Below the pieces are notes generated by a model. It was not told the origin of the DNA and ran no database searches. It saw only the letters and a program-made list of their open reading frames with translations. A program made the translations under genes and the position numbers. Shown here one piece after another: positions 16,234-24,516 of a DNA stretch of 64,000 bases; positions within the stretch are counted from its first letter, which is position 1, and each line of letters begins with the position of its first letter. The DNA comes from Mesorhizobium hawassense (GTDB lineage Bacteria; Pseudomonadota; Alphaproteobacteria; Rhizobiales; Rhizobiaceae): NCBI RefSeq assembly GCF_003289945.1, contig NZ_QMBP01000011.1, positions 162,286 through 226,285 of the forward strand, read 5' to 3'.

Positions 16234-18123
16234 TCAGTCCTTGCCGTGCAGGTCGGTGCCGAGCGTGTCCCTGACGAAGATCATGCCGATGATCAGCGAC
16301 ATCGCGGCGATCACCACCGGATACCAGAGACCATAGTAGATATCGCCCTTGTAGGCGCTAAGCGCGAACACCGTCGCCGGCAGCAGGCCGCCGAACCAGC
16401 CATTGCCGATGTGATAAGGCAGCGACATGCCGGTGTAACGGATACGGGTCGGGAACATCTCGACCAGGATCGCCGCGATCGGCCCGTAGACCATGGTCAC
16501 GAACAGCACCAGTATGAACAGGATGCCGATCGTCATCGGCCAGTTGATGGCCGCCGGATCGGCGGTCATGGCGAAGGCGCCGCCGCCCGGGATGGTATAG
16601 ACGGTGACTTCCGGCGTGCCGGCTGCTTCATCCTTGGTCAAGAGCTTGTCGGCGATCGCCTTGTCGGTGGGAACCGTCGTCTTTTCGCCGCCACGGATGG
16701 CGGTCGCATCGAGCTTCAGTTCCGGATTGGCCGCGATGAAGGCGTCGAGCTTCTGATCCGCCACCTTGGCCGCGGCGCGCTTCAGCGGATAGCCGCCGTC
16801 CTTCAGCGACATGTTCACCGCTTTGACGAAGGCCGCGTCCTTGGCCTTGGCCTGGTCGCCGGCGGCGACGGCGTCATAGGAGTCCACTGTCTCGTTGCCG
16901 ATCTTGACCGTGGCCGCCGTGCCAGGTGCTGCCGTCGAAACGACGTCGTAAGGCACCGAGTTCTTGGTCAGGAACGAGGTCGCGATATCGCAGGACGTCG
17001 TGAACTTCGCCGTGCCGACCGGATTGAACTGGAACCTGCAGTCGCCTGGTGCCGCGGTCACCGTGGCGCGCGTGTTCTGCTGCGCGGTGGCCAAAGCCGG
17101 GTTGGCGGCCCAAGTCAGCGCTTTGAACAACGGGAAGGTGCAGACGATGCCAAGCGCCAGGCCGGCCATGATGATCGGCTTGCGGCCGATCTTGTCTGAC
17201 AGCCAGCCGAACACGACGAAGAAGATCGAGCCGACCGCCAGCGCGATCGCGATCATGATGTTGACCGACTGCGCGTCGACCTTCAGCACGTTCGTCAGGA
17301 AGAACAGCGCGTAGAACTGGCCGTTATACCAGATGACGGCCTGGCCGGCGGTGAGGCCGAGCAGCGCCAGCAGCGCGATCTTGGCGTTCTTCCATTGGCC
17401 GAAGGCTTCCGACAGCGGCGCCTTGGAGCCCTTGCCCTCTTCCTTCATGCGCAGGAAGGTCGGCGATTCGGAGAGCGACAGCCGGATCCAGATCGAAATG
17501 GTGAGCAGCAGGAAAGAAACGATGAAGGGAATGCGCCAGCCCCAGTCGGCGTAGGTTTCCTTGCTGAGCGAGCTCTGGGCAATCAGGATGACGATCAGCG
17601 ACAGGAACAGGCCGAGAGTCGCCGTGGTCTGGATCCAGGAGGTGTAGTAGCCGCGGCGGTCGTCAGGCGCATGCTCGGCGACATAGGTCGCGGCGCCGCC
17701 ATATTCGCCGCCGAGCGCCAGGCCCTGCAGCATGCGCAGTCCGATCAGGATTATGGGAGCCAAGATGCCCAACGTTGCGTAGCCGGGCAGCAAGCCGACC
17801 AGGAAGGTCGACAGGCCCATGATCGTCATGGTGACGAGAAAAGTATACTTGCGGCCGACGAGGTCGCCGAGGCGGCCGAAAAGCAGCGCGCCGAACGGTC
17901 GGACAAGGAAGCCGGCCGCGAAGGCGAGCAGCGCGAAGATGTTGCGCGTCGCCTCCGGGATCGCCGGACTGAAGAAGGTCGAGCCAATAAAGGCCGCCAG
18001 CGAGCCATAGAGGTAGAAATCGTACCATTCGAAAACGGTACCGAGCGAAGAGGCGAAGATGACTTTCTTCTCCTCTCGCGTCATGCCGCGGCTGGTTCCG
18101 CCGGCGGTCGAAGCCATTGCCAT
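16234..18123 (-). CDS. MFS transporter, metabolite:H+ symporter (MHS) family, with large periplasmic insert
   Basis: 629-residue major facilitator of the MHS group, which imports small organic acids, betaines or shikimate with protons. FASSLGTVFEWYDFYLYGS is the family N-terminus, and RPFGALLFGRLGDLVGRKY and FGWLSDKIGRKPIIM are the two motif A loops. Normal members have about 430-550 residues. Here about 175 residues (roughly 338-512) are inserted after predicted TM9, hence in the periplasm. The insert is Ala/Thr/Lys/Asp-rich, soluble-looking, and has two cysteines (GDCRF, TTSCD) 16 residues apart. TM10-12 resume at PMTIGILFILVLFVTMVYGP. Substrate unknown. Confidence 0.88.
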   Translation of the reverse strand: MAMASTAGGTSRGMTREEKKVIFASSLGTVFEWYDFYLYGSLAAFIGSTFFSPAIPEATRNIFALLAFAAGFLVRPFGALLFGRLGDLVGRKYTFLVTMTIMGLSTFLVGLLPGYATLGILAPIILIGLRMLQGLALGGEYGGAATYVAEHAPDDRRGYYTSWIQTTATLGLFLSLIVILIAQSSLSKETYADWGWRIPFIVSFLLLTISIWIRLSLSESPTFLRMKEEGKGSKAPLSEAFGQWKNAKIALLALLGLTAGQAVIWYNGQFYALFFLTNVLKVDAQSVNIMIAIALAVGSIFFVVFGWLSDKIGRKPIIMAGLALGIVCTFPLFKALTWAANPALATAQQNTRATVTAAPGDCRFQFNPVGTAKFTTSCDIATSFLTKNSVPYDVVSTAAPGTAATVKIGNETVDSYDAVAAGDQAKAKDAAFVKAVNMSLKDGGYPLKRAAAKVADQKLDAFIAANPELKLDATAIRGGEKTTVPTDKAIADKLLTKDEAAGTPEVTVYTIPGGGAFAMTADPAAINWPMTIGILFILVLFVTMVYGPIAAILVEMFPTRIRYTGMSLPYHIGNGWFGGLLPATVFALSAYKGDIYYGLWYPVVIAAMSLIIGMIFVRDTLGTDLHGKD

Positions 18124-18308
18124 TGATATTTCCTCCCGTGAGATCCCGTCTGTCCTCGATGGCTATGCGCCACCGTCCACGTTCCTCGAACGCGGACTCG
18201 AAAAAACGCAGCCAACAAAGGAAGAAATGACAGAAAGGCCGGGTGAAAGGCACCGCGACGATGGGATTATGACTTTGGTATTAGGTGCGCTGCGAAAGCG
18301 GCGCCGCC

Positions 18309-19100
18309 TCAGCCTTGCAGCGCCTCGAGCAGACTGACCGCCGCCATCATGTCGCGCTTGCGGGCCGCGCGGCGCGCGGCGGCCTCGGCATCCTGCCCCC
18401 AATGCTCGATCTGCCAGTCCTCGTCGACATGGCCCGCCGCCCAGGCCTCCTCACCGTCGAGCTCGCCGAAATCGACGGCCAGAGCCAGCAGCGCCGAGCC
18501 GGTCAGCGCGGTCATGACATGGATGGCGGCCAGCCGCATCGGCTCGGAACGCTGGCCAAGATGCGCGCCCAGAACGGCGATCGCCTCGCGCGGCTGCTCG
18601 ACATGAATGACGCCTTCGGCAAGGTTGAAGCGCGCGCCGAGGTGACTGCGTGCCCAATCAAGAACTGGATCCCAAAGCTGGTTCTGCCGGTCGACAAGGC
18701 CCTGGGGCGCGTCGGCGCGGTAGCAAAGCAGATCGGAGGAAGCAAAACGCAGGACATCCTCCAGCACCGCCTGCGGGTCTGACGCGACGCCGTCGATTGC
18801 AGTGTTGACGAGACGCATCACCGGCATCGTCACGGGATCGATGACCTCGTTTTGCGCGCTGAATTCATCGGCCACGAGCACGGCGGCCTTTTCCGTCGGC
18901 AGCACCATCATGGCCTTGCCCGGCGTTCGCACCGGCCTGCCGTCGAGATGCACGGCAAAGCCGTTTTCCACCGGGACAACCGAGACAGCCTCATAGAAAC
19001 GCTTCGGTAGCGGCGTCTTCATCTGGATCTGTGCGCGCCGCACAGGGTCGGGATCGGAGAGCAGCTTTCCGGCTTCGAGATCTTCGAGGATGTCGCGCAT
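18309..19100 (-). CDS. ATP12-family ATP synthase F1 assembly chaperone
   Basis: 263-residue protein of the ATP12 family, which in mitochondria holds F1 alpha before assembly and is conserved in alphaproteobacteria. Seen: LPKRFYEAVSVVPVENGFAVHLDGRPVRTPGK near the start, broken here as PKRFYEAVSV and VHLDGRPVRTP, then DEFSAQNEVIDPVTMP, RLVNTAID and DLLCYRADAPQGL. The C-terminal half with HLGQRSEPMRLAAIH is helical. It is downstream of a DMT permease in the same direction, ten bases apart, so probably the last gene of a short operon. Confidence 0.92.
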   Translation of the reverse strand: MRDILEDLEAGKLLSDPDPVRRAQIQMKTPLPKRFYEAVSVVPVENGFAVHLDGRPVRTPGKAMMVLPTEKAAVLVADEFSAQNEVIDPVTMPVMRLVNTAIDGVASDPQAVLEDVLRFASSDLLCYRADAPQGLVDRQNQLWDPVLDWARSHLGARFNLAEGVIHVEQPREAIAVLGAHLGQRSEPMRLAAIHVMTALTGSALLALAVDFGELDGEEAWAAGHVDEDWQIEHWGQDAEAAARRAARKRDMMAAVSLLEALQG

Positions 19101-19110
19101 GTCGAACTCC

Positions 19111-20028
19111 TTAAACCGTGGGCTGCCTGCGCGCCGGCCGGTTGACGATGATCAGGCCGGCGGCGATCAGCGCCAGCGCCAGGAAGATCCTGAGCGTGGG
19201 CGGCTCGCCCAACAGCACCGCGCCGCACAGGACGCCGAAGACCGGCGACAGGAAGGCGAAGCTCGACAAGCCGGCGGCCGGATAGCGCGTGAGCAGCCAG
19301 AACCACAACACATAAGTGAAGGCCACGATATAGAAAGACTGGAACAGCAGCGCCAGTGTCGGCAACGCCGCAACCGCGCGTAACGGCGGGCCGGCGAAAG
19401 GCATGACAAGCACGCCGACAATTGCGGCGCCGGCCAGTTGGTAAAGCAACAGCTTCTCGGCGCTGGTCTCCACCAGTTTCGACCGCTTGATGACGATGCT
19501 GGTCGTCGCCCAGAGCACGCCGGAGCCCAGGCTGAGCAGATCGCCCGTCAGCGTCCTGTCAGCGCCGGTGACAATGCCATCCGAGAAGACAGCCACCAGG
19601 CCGCAGAAAGCAAGAAGGAGACCGCCGAACTTGCGCGCGTTGATGCGCTCGCCGAGCAGGAAATGGCCGCCGATCAGAACCCAGAACGGCATGGTGTTGA
19701 CCAGGAGCGTGTTGCGGGCGACGGTCGTGTATTCCAGCCCTATATAGAGGCACAGGAACTCGACGCCGAAGAGCGCGCCGACGGCGATGCCGGCACCAAG
19801 CGTGCCGTCCGCTTCGAACAGCTTGATGCCGCGCATCCGGCACCAGCCGAGCACGCATAGCCCTCCGAGAACCGAGCGCGCGATCGAGACGAAGACGGGG
19901 CCGTAGCCGGCGTAGGAGACCTTGGCGGCGACGTAGTTCAACCCCCAGGAAAAGGTCAGGCCGACCATGATGACCGCCGCGGTCATGTCGACCGCGTCGC
20001 GGCGATCTATTTCGGCAGCGGTGGTCAT
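19111..20028 (-). CDS. EamA/DMT-family permease
   Basis: 305-residue drug/metabolite transporter with two EamA repeats and about ten membrane segments. TFSWGLNYVAAKVSY in TM1 is the first repeat's start, and GSGVLWATTSIVIKRSK opens the second. The C-terminus ends in a basic tail (VNRPARRQPTV). Such permeases export amino acids or other metabolites, and the substrate is not readable. The start overlaps the stop of the upstream 68-residue membrane protein by four bases. Confidence 0.9.
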   Translation of the reverse strand: MTTAAEIDRRDAVDMTAAVIMVGLTFSWGLNYVAAKVSYAGYGPVFVSIARSVLGGLCVLGWCRMRGIKLFEADGTLGAGIAVGALFGVEFLCLYIGLEYTTVARNTLLVNTMPFWVLIGGHFLLGERINARKFGGLLLAFCGLVAVFSDGIVTGADRTLTGDLLSLGSGVLWATTSIVIKRSKLVETSAEKLLLYQLAGAAIVGVLVMPFAGPPLRAVAALPTLALLFQSFYIVAFTYVLWFWLLTRYPAAGLSSFAFLSPVFGVLCGAVLLGEPPTLRIFLALALIAAGLIIVNRPARRQPTV

Positions 20029-20231
20029 TGCTTCGATTGGCTTTCCAGTTTTGCGAGCAGCGCCTTCAGCGCCTCAGTGTTTTGTCTGACCGCCTCGGTG
20101 TTCTCACGTCCAACCTCGGCCATCGAGCCCTGCCTGGTCGCAATCCGCCGCGTGTAGGCAAACCACACAGCGAAAACCAGGATGAATGGCAACCATCCGA
20201 TCAACTGGCTGGTAACGGTAGATCCTTCCAT
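20025..20231 (-). CDS. small single-pass membrane protein
   Basis: 68 residues: one membrane helix (LIGWLPFILVFAVWFAYTRR) followed by a polar helix with repeated N-T-E-A-x-x motifs (GRENTEAVRQNTEALKALLA) that looks like a short coiled coil. The stop overlaps the EamA start as ATGA, so the two are translationally coupled. I do not recognise a function; a small subunit or coupled leader for the permease is only a guess. Confidence 0.75.
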   Translation of the reverse strand: MEGSTVTSQLIGWLPFILVFAVWFAYTRRIATRQGSMAEVGRENTEAVRQNTEALKALLAKLESQSKQ

Positions 20232-20246
20232 TGTTGCGCCCCCTGT

Positions 20247-21227
20247 TCAGTCTTCCGCGCTCTGTTCGTCGAAGCCGAGCAGGTTCCAGCTCTGGCGCAT
20301 ATGCGGCGGCATCGGCGCGGTGACGTCGATCACACCCTGGTCCGGATGCGGGATGACGATGCGGCGCGCATGCAGATGCAGCCGGTTCTGCATGCCGCCC
20401 GGAAAGTCCCAATTGGTGTCGGCCTCGAAATATTTGGGATCGCCGATGATCGGACAGCCGATGTGGGCGGCGTGGACGCGCAGTTGGTGCGTGCGGCCGG
20501 TGTAAGGCTCCATCTCCAGCCAGGACAGCGACTGCGCCGCCTGCTCGACGACGCGATAGTAAGACACGGCATGGTCGGCGCCCTTCTCGCCATGCTTGGC
20601 GATGCGCACGCGGTCGCCGTCCGGCGTCGCCTCCTTGATCAGCCAGGTCGAGATCTTGTCCTCGCGCTTCGGCGGCACACCCTTGACCAGCGCCCAATAG
20701 GTCTTCTTGGTCTCGCGCGCCCGGAACGCTTCCGAGAGCTTCATCGCGGCAAGACGGGTGCGGGCAACGACCAGCACCCCTGAGGTGTCGCGGTCGAGAC
20801 GGTGAACGAGACGCGGCTTCTCGCCCTTCTGGTTGCGCCAAGCCTCCAGCATGTCGTCGACATTGCGGGTGACGCCCGAACCGCCCTGCACGGCCAAGCC
20901 TGCCGGCTTGTTGAAGACGAAGACTTTCGGGTCCTCGTGCAAGAGCATCTTGGCCAGCACATCGGCATCGCCCTGGTTGCGGATCGAGTGGCCGGTGAGC
21001 GGTGCGTCACCCTTCTTGTCGACGTCGAGCGGCGGGATGCGCACCGTCTGGCCGGGTTCGACGCGTGTATCTGCCTTCGCCCGGCCGCCATCGACGCGGA
21101 TCTGGCCCGAGCGCAAGAGCTTCTGCAGGTGGCCGAAGCCGAGGCCCGGAAAATGGACCTTGAACCAGCGGTCGAGCCGCATGCCCGCCTCGCCGGCCTC
21201 CACCGTGATCTGTTCAACACCTGCCAT
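20247..21227 (-). CDS. RluA/RluC-family 23S rRNA pseudouridine synthase
   Basis: 326-residue enzyme that isomerises uridine to pseudouridine in 23S rRNA. An S4 RNA-binding domain occupies about residues 15-60 (RLDRWFKVHFPGLGFGHLQ), and the catalytic RLDRDTSG has Asp145. Further marks are NKPAGLAVQGGSG and YTGRTHQLRVHAAHIGCPI. This gene is a conserved neighbour of rarA and the DegP protease in rhizobial genomes. RluC versus RluD specificity is not settled, so I give no symbol. Confidence 0.93.
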   Translation of the reverse strand: MAGVEQITVEAGEAGMRLDRWFKVHFPGLGFGHLQKLLRSGQIRVDGGRAKADTRVEPGQTVRIPPLDVDKKGDAPLTGHSIRNQGDADVLAKMLLHEDPKVFVFNKPAGLAVQGGSGVTRNVDDMLEAWRNQKGEKPRLVHRLDRDTSGVLVVARTRLAAMKLSEAFRARETKKTYWALVKGVPPKREDKISTWLIKEATPDGDRVRIAKHGEKGADHAVSYYRVVEQAAQSLSWLEMEPYTGRTHQLRVHAAHIGCPIIGDPKYFEADTNWDFPGGMQNRLHLHARRIVIPHPDQGVIDVTAPMPPHMRQSWNLLGFDEQSAED

Positions 21228-21379
21228 GACTACGCTTTTCCGTTTGAAAGCGGCGCCATAGCACTAAGGCGAACAGGTTGCGAGCCAAAGACCCAACAAA
21301 GCGCGACGATTACCCCAAACAGCGCGGCGCCTCATCAACGACGATATCGGCCGAACCAGAACAACAACCGAATGCCAAA

Positions 21380-22204
21380 TCAGTTGGCGGCCTTCGGCTT
21401 GGACGAGCCGATCATCTTCCAATTCTTGTAGAAGACGGAATTGATGCGCTCGACGCTGACCGAGACGATGGCCAGCAGGCCGGCGATCAGGCCCGGGAAC
21501 GGGGACGGGCGGATGATGTCGACGAAGACGCAATAGCGGCGGCCGTCATACTCGTTGACCGAGCGGTGAAACAGCGTGTCATCGAAGATGAACAGCGGGT
21601 TCTCGTGCCAGTAGTTCTTCCTGCTGCCGCACTGGACGAAGATCTCGGCTTTCACCGGGATCAGATTGTAGAGGATGCGCAGGCTCAGCCGCAGCGGACC
21701 GAAATGCCAGGACGTGGATTCGCCCTTGCTGAAAACCGATACGGCGATCGTCTTGATGTATTTGTAGTCCTTGTTGAATTCAGGAACGTTGTCGATCTTG
21801 TGCTTGCCGTACCACTGGTAGACATACATGCCGCGCCGGCCGGCGCCGAAATTGGCATCGATGTCGGCGATGATCTCGTCCTTGCGGGACTTGAAGACGC
21901 CCAGCACCTCGTTGATCTCGCGCTGATAGTCCTCCGGGAACTGCTCGGGCTTCCAGACGCCGGGGTTGCGGTAGCAGAGAAGGTCGACGATCAGATTGAA
22001 GGGCGACAGCAGCCAGGTGAACAGCCCGTTGCCGAGGAAATAACGCTCGAACAGGTTGCGGTCCTTCTGGTCGTTGCGCATGACGTCGATCAGGCCGCAG
22101 GCGACCCAGATCGTCGTCAGGATCGGGATGAAATAGAAGGCGAGCGCGAGCACCACGACCGCGATGGCAGCCTTGCGGAGCGTCTTGACGGTTTGTTTTG
22201 TCAT
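21380..22204 (-). CDS. aspartyl/asparaginyl beta-hydroxylase-like membrane protein
   Basis: 274 residues. An N-terminal membrane segment (AAIAVVVLALAFYFIPILTT) is followed by a domain with SWHFGPLRLSLRI and IFDDTLFHRSVNEYDGRR, the Fe(II)/2-oxoglutarate jelly-roll region of the Asp/Asn hydroxylase family, where the His of FHRS and the Arg of GRR would bind iron and 2-oxoglutarate. A last hydrophobic segment (GLIAGLLAIVSVSVERI) follows. Related proteins include LpxO, which hydroxylates lipid A acyl chains; that is one option, not proven. I chose ATG 22204; a TTG 11 codons upstream is the only other start. Confidence 0.8.
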   Translation of the reverse strand: MTKQTVKTLRKAAIAVVVLALAFYFIPILTTIWVACGLIDVMRNDQKDRNLFERYFLGNGLFTWLLSPFNLIVDLLCYRNPGVWKPEQFPEDYQREINEVLGVFKSRKDEIIADIDANFGAGRRGMYVYQWYGKHKIDNVPEFNKDYKYIKTIAVSVFSKGESTSWHFGPLRLSLRILYNLIPVKAEIFVQCGSRKNYWHENPLFIFDDTLFHRSVNEYDGRRYCVFVDIIRPSPFPGLIAGLLAIVSVSVERINSVFYKNWKMIGSSKPKAAN

Positions 22205-22511
22205 TGTCTTTCGCGCGGGAGCGCGATCCTGTTCCAAGAGCCAAAATCACGGCGACCCCCGCCAGCCGTGCGTCTTGATAGAATTTTTCACGGCTCCGCA
22301 CAATCTGAGCCAGAATCATCGCCGCGCTCTTTTCCTCCACGATCAGAAGCGCCCCAACTCGTCGGCTTGGCCGGCAGCACCTAAACGGCTGTCAGCCAGT
22401 TGTCAGGTCGGATTCGCTATCCCGTACCAATGACGGTCGCAAGCCGTCGTGGCCTGTCGTCGAAATTATCAATCGCACTGCACTTCCCCCAACCTCCCGA
22501 AAGGAGACCTC
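22205..22511. other. intergenic region, nothing recognised
   Basis: 307 bases between the divergent hydroxylase-like gene and the small secreted protein. I see no RNA gene, repeat or clear promoter match; it must carry the promoters of both genes. Confidence 0.5.
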
Positions 22512-22622
22512 ATGTATCGCACTCTTGCTTCACCCGCCCTCGCGGTCATGGTCGCCGGACCCGCTCTGGCAGCCAGCAGATGCAGCACGGCTGCGACATC
22601 TTTGGCCGAATTGGTTCACTAA
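22512..22622 (+). CDS. very small signal-peptide protein
   Basis: 36 residues, MYRTLASPALAVMVAGPALAA then SRCSTAATSLAELVH, preceded by GAAAGGAGACCTC, an excellent ribosome binding site. The N-terminus looks like a signal peptide with an ALA-A cleavage site, leaving about 15 residues. It lies 23 bases before the next secreted protein and probably shares its transcript. It may be a secreted peptide or the remains of a larger gene. Function unknown. Confidence 0.5.
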   Translation: MYRTLASPALAVMVAGPALAASRCSTAATSLAELVH

Positions 22623-22645
22623 CAGCGCTCCACGAGGAGGATAAG

Positions 22646-23029
22646 ATGACCCGAATTCCCTTCAACCGGCTCGTCTGGCTCGCGCTGCGCGCGTCGACGG
22701 CGCTGGCGCTCACCATTGCACCCTACCACTTGACGCTCGATGGTGCGGCTAAGCTCGTTCCGGCCGTTGCCCACGCCGAGTCCGAGGGCGGTGGTGGCGG
22801 CGGCGACGGCGGTCACGACGGCGGCGATGGTGGCGGTGACGGCGGCGAACACGATGGCGGCGACGGCCACAGCAGCAGCGGAACCTCTGGCAGCCATGAC
22901 GGTGAAAAGGAATCTGCTGACGACCAGGGTGAGCATAACACAGGCACGACTGGCACTGGCGCAGATTCCGGTACCGAGACCGACGGATCCGATGACTCAT
23001 CTTCCGAGCCGCTGGTGACGGACCACTGA
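22646..23029 (+). CDS. secreted Gly/Asp/Ser-rich low-complexity protein
   Basis: 127 residues from ATG 22646 with GAGGAGG eight bases upstream. A signal peptide ends near AVAHA-ES. The mature part is low complexity: Gly/Asp repeats (GGGGGGDGGHDGGDGGGDGG) then Ser/Thr/Asp/Glu-rich sequence (GADSGTETDGSDDSSSEPL). The mature protein is strongly acidic and may bind calcium or sit disordered at the cell surface, but no known domain is seen. A hairpin terminator follows. The pattern is unlike frame-shadow ORFs because the start signals and signal peptide agree. Confidence 0.7.
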   Translation: MTRIPFNRLVWLALRASTALALTIAPYHLTLDGAAKLVPAVAHAESEGGGGGGDGGHDGGDGGGDGGEHDGGDGHSSSGTSGSHDGEKESADDQGEHNTGTTGTGADSGTETDGSDDSSSEPLVTDH

Positions 23030-23055
23030 GTGCGTCCCGCATAGGTGGACGCATT

Positions 23056-23090
23056 GGCCCGACTGCGAAGACGCAGCGGGCCTTTCTCTT
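23056..23090 (+). terminator. intrinsic terminator
   Basis: GGCCCG(a)CTGCG pairs with CGCAGCGGGCC (23056-23067 with 23072-23082, one bulged A, GA-rich four-base loop), followed by TTTCTCTT. It ends the small secreted genes. Confidence 0.7.
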
Positions 23091-23169
23091 GAGGTTTGAT
23101 CAGGGGCGCGAGCCACAAAGGTAAAGGCCGGCGCCCTTCGATCACCAGCACTAAAGTTTTGCTGGGGCG

Positions 23170-24477
23170 TTACTCGCGTTCCTTGCGCAGCTTTGCCCAG
23201 TATTCCAGCCGCTTCCTGATCTCACGCTCGAAACCACGCTCCGGCGGATCGTAGAAAGTGTGGCGGCCCATTTTCTCAGGGAAATAATCCTGACCGGAAA
23301 ACGCGTCCGGTTCGTCATGGTCGTAGCGGTAGCCGGCGCCGTAATCCTCCTGCTTCATCAGCTTGGTCGGCGCATTGAGGATGTGCTTGGGCGGCAGCAG
23401 CGAGCCGAACTCCTTGGCGGCGGCGGTCGCGGCCTTGAAGGCGTTGTAGACGGCGTTGGATTTCGGTGCCGTGGCCAAGTAAGCGGCGGCCTGGGCGAAG
23501 GCGAGCTCGCCTTCCGGCGAGCCAAGATAATCATAGGCGTCCTTGGCCGCGTTGGCGATGACCAGCGCCTGAGGATCGGCGAGCCCGATATCCTCCACCG
23601 CCATGCGCACGAGCCGGCGGCCGAGATAGAGCGGATCCTCGCCGGCATCGAACATGCGCGCAAGGTAATAAAGCGCGGCATCCGGATCGGAACCGCGCAC
23701 CGATTTATGCAGCGCCGAGATCAGGTTGTAGTGGCCGTCCTGGCCCTTGTCATAGATCGGCGCGCGGCGTTGGATGACGCGCTGCAGGCCTTCCGGGCCG
23801 AACACTTCGCCTTTCTTGGCGGCACGCCAGACTTCCTCGGCCAGCGTCAGCGAGGCGCGGCCGTCGCCGTCGGCCATGCGGATAAGCATCGAGCGTGCTT
23901 CGTCGTCGAGCGGCAGCGCCCTGCCCTCCGTTTCTTCCGCCCGCACCAGGAGCTTGGCGATGCTTTCCTCGCCCAGCGAACGGAACACCAGCACGCGCGC
24001 GCGGGACAGAAGCGCGGCATTCAGCTCGAAGGACGGATTTTCCGTGGTGGCGCCGACCAGCACCACCGTGCCGTCCTCCATCACGGGGAGAAAACCATCC
24101 TGCTGGGCGCGGTTGAAGCGATGGATCTCGTCGACGAAGAGCAGCGTCTGGCGGCCGTTGGCCCGCCTCAGCTTGGCCGCCTCGAAGACCTTCTTGAGGT
24201 CGGCGACGCCGGAAAACACCGCCGAGATTTGCTCGAAGGCGAGATTGGTCTCGCCGGCCAGCAGCCGCGCCACGGTCGTCTTGCCGGTGCCGGGCGGGCC
24301 CCAGAAGATCATCGAGCCGAGCGAGCCGGAATCGATCAGCCTGGTCAGCGCGCCATCGGGGCCGGTCAGATGCTCCTGGCCGACGACCTCGCCGAGGTTC
24401 TTCGGGCGCAGCCGATCTGCAAGCGGCCGGCCGGGCGGCGCTTTCTCCGGTTCATCTGCGCTGAAGAGATCCGCCAT
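23170..24477 (-). CDS. rarA: replication-associated recombination protein A (MgsA/WRNIP1 AAA+ ATPase)
   Basis: 435-residue clamp-loader-like AAA+ ATPase that works at stalled replication forks. Walker A GPPGTGKT is at residues 60-67, Walker B LLFVDEIHRF follows, sensor 1 is VLVGATTENPSF, and the C-terminal tetramerisation region has HKSVRGSDPDAALYYLARM and GEDPLYLGRRLVRMA. Its stop lies just upstream of the DegP/Q gene's 5' side neighbour: both run in the same direction with 39 bases between the protease stop and this start. Confidence 0.96.
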   Translation of the reverse strand: MADLFSADEPEKAPPGRPLADRLRPKNLGEVVGQEHLTGPDGALTRLIDSGSLGSMIFWGPPGTGKTTVARLLAGETNLAFEQISAVFSGVADLKKVFEAAKLRRANGRQTLLFVDEIHRFNRAQQDGFLPVMEDGTVVLVGATTENPSFELNAALLSRARVLVFRSLGEESIAKLLVRAEETEGRALPLDDEARSMLIRMADGDGRASLTLAEEVWRAAKKGEVFGPEGLQRVIQRRAPIYDKGQDGHYNLISALHKSVRGSDPDAALYYLARMFDAGEDPLYLGRRLVRMAVEDIGLADPQALVIANAAKDAYDYLGSPEGELAFAQAAAYLATAPKSNAVYNAFKAATAAAKEFGSLLPPKHILNAPTKLMKQEDYGAGYRYDHDEPDAFSGQDYFPEKMGRHTFYDPPERGFEREIRKRLEYWAKLRKERE

Positions 24478-24516
24478 TCAAATCTTCAAAGCTTGTGAGA
24501 CGACCCTCGGACCGCC

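Noticed and set aside
18124..18308. Possible coding sequence between the MHS transporter and the ATP12 gene
   Set aside because: The open frames here run antisense into both genes and have no start signal or family resemblance.
22749..23151. Minus-strand frames over the Gly/Asp-rich gene
   Set aside because: They are low-complexity shadows of the plus-strand repeats and lack start signals.
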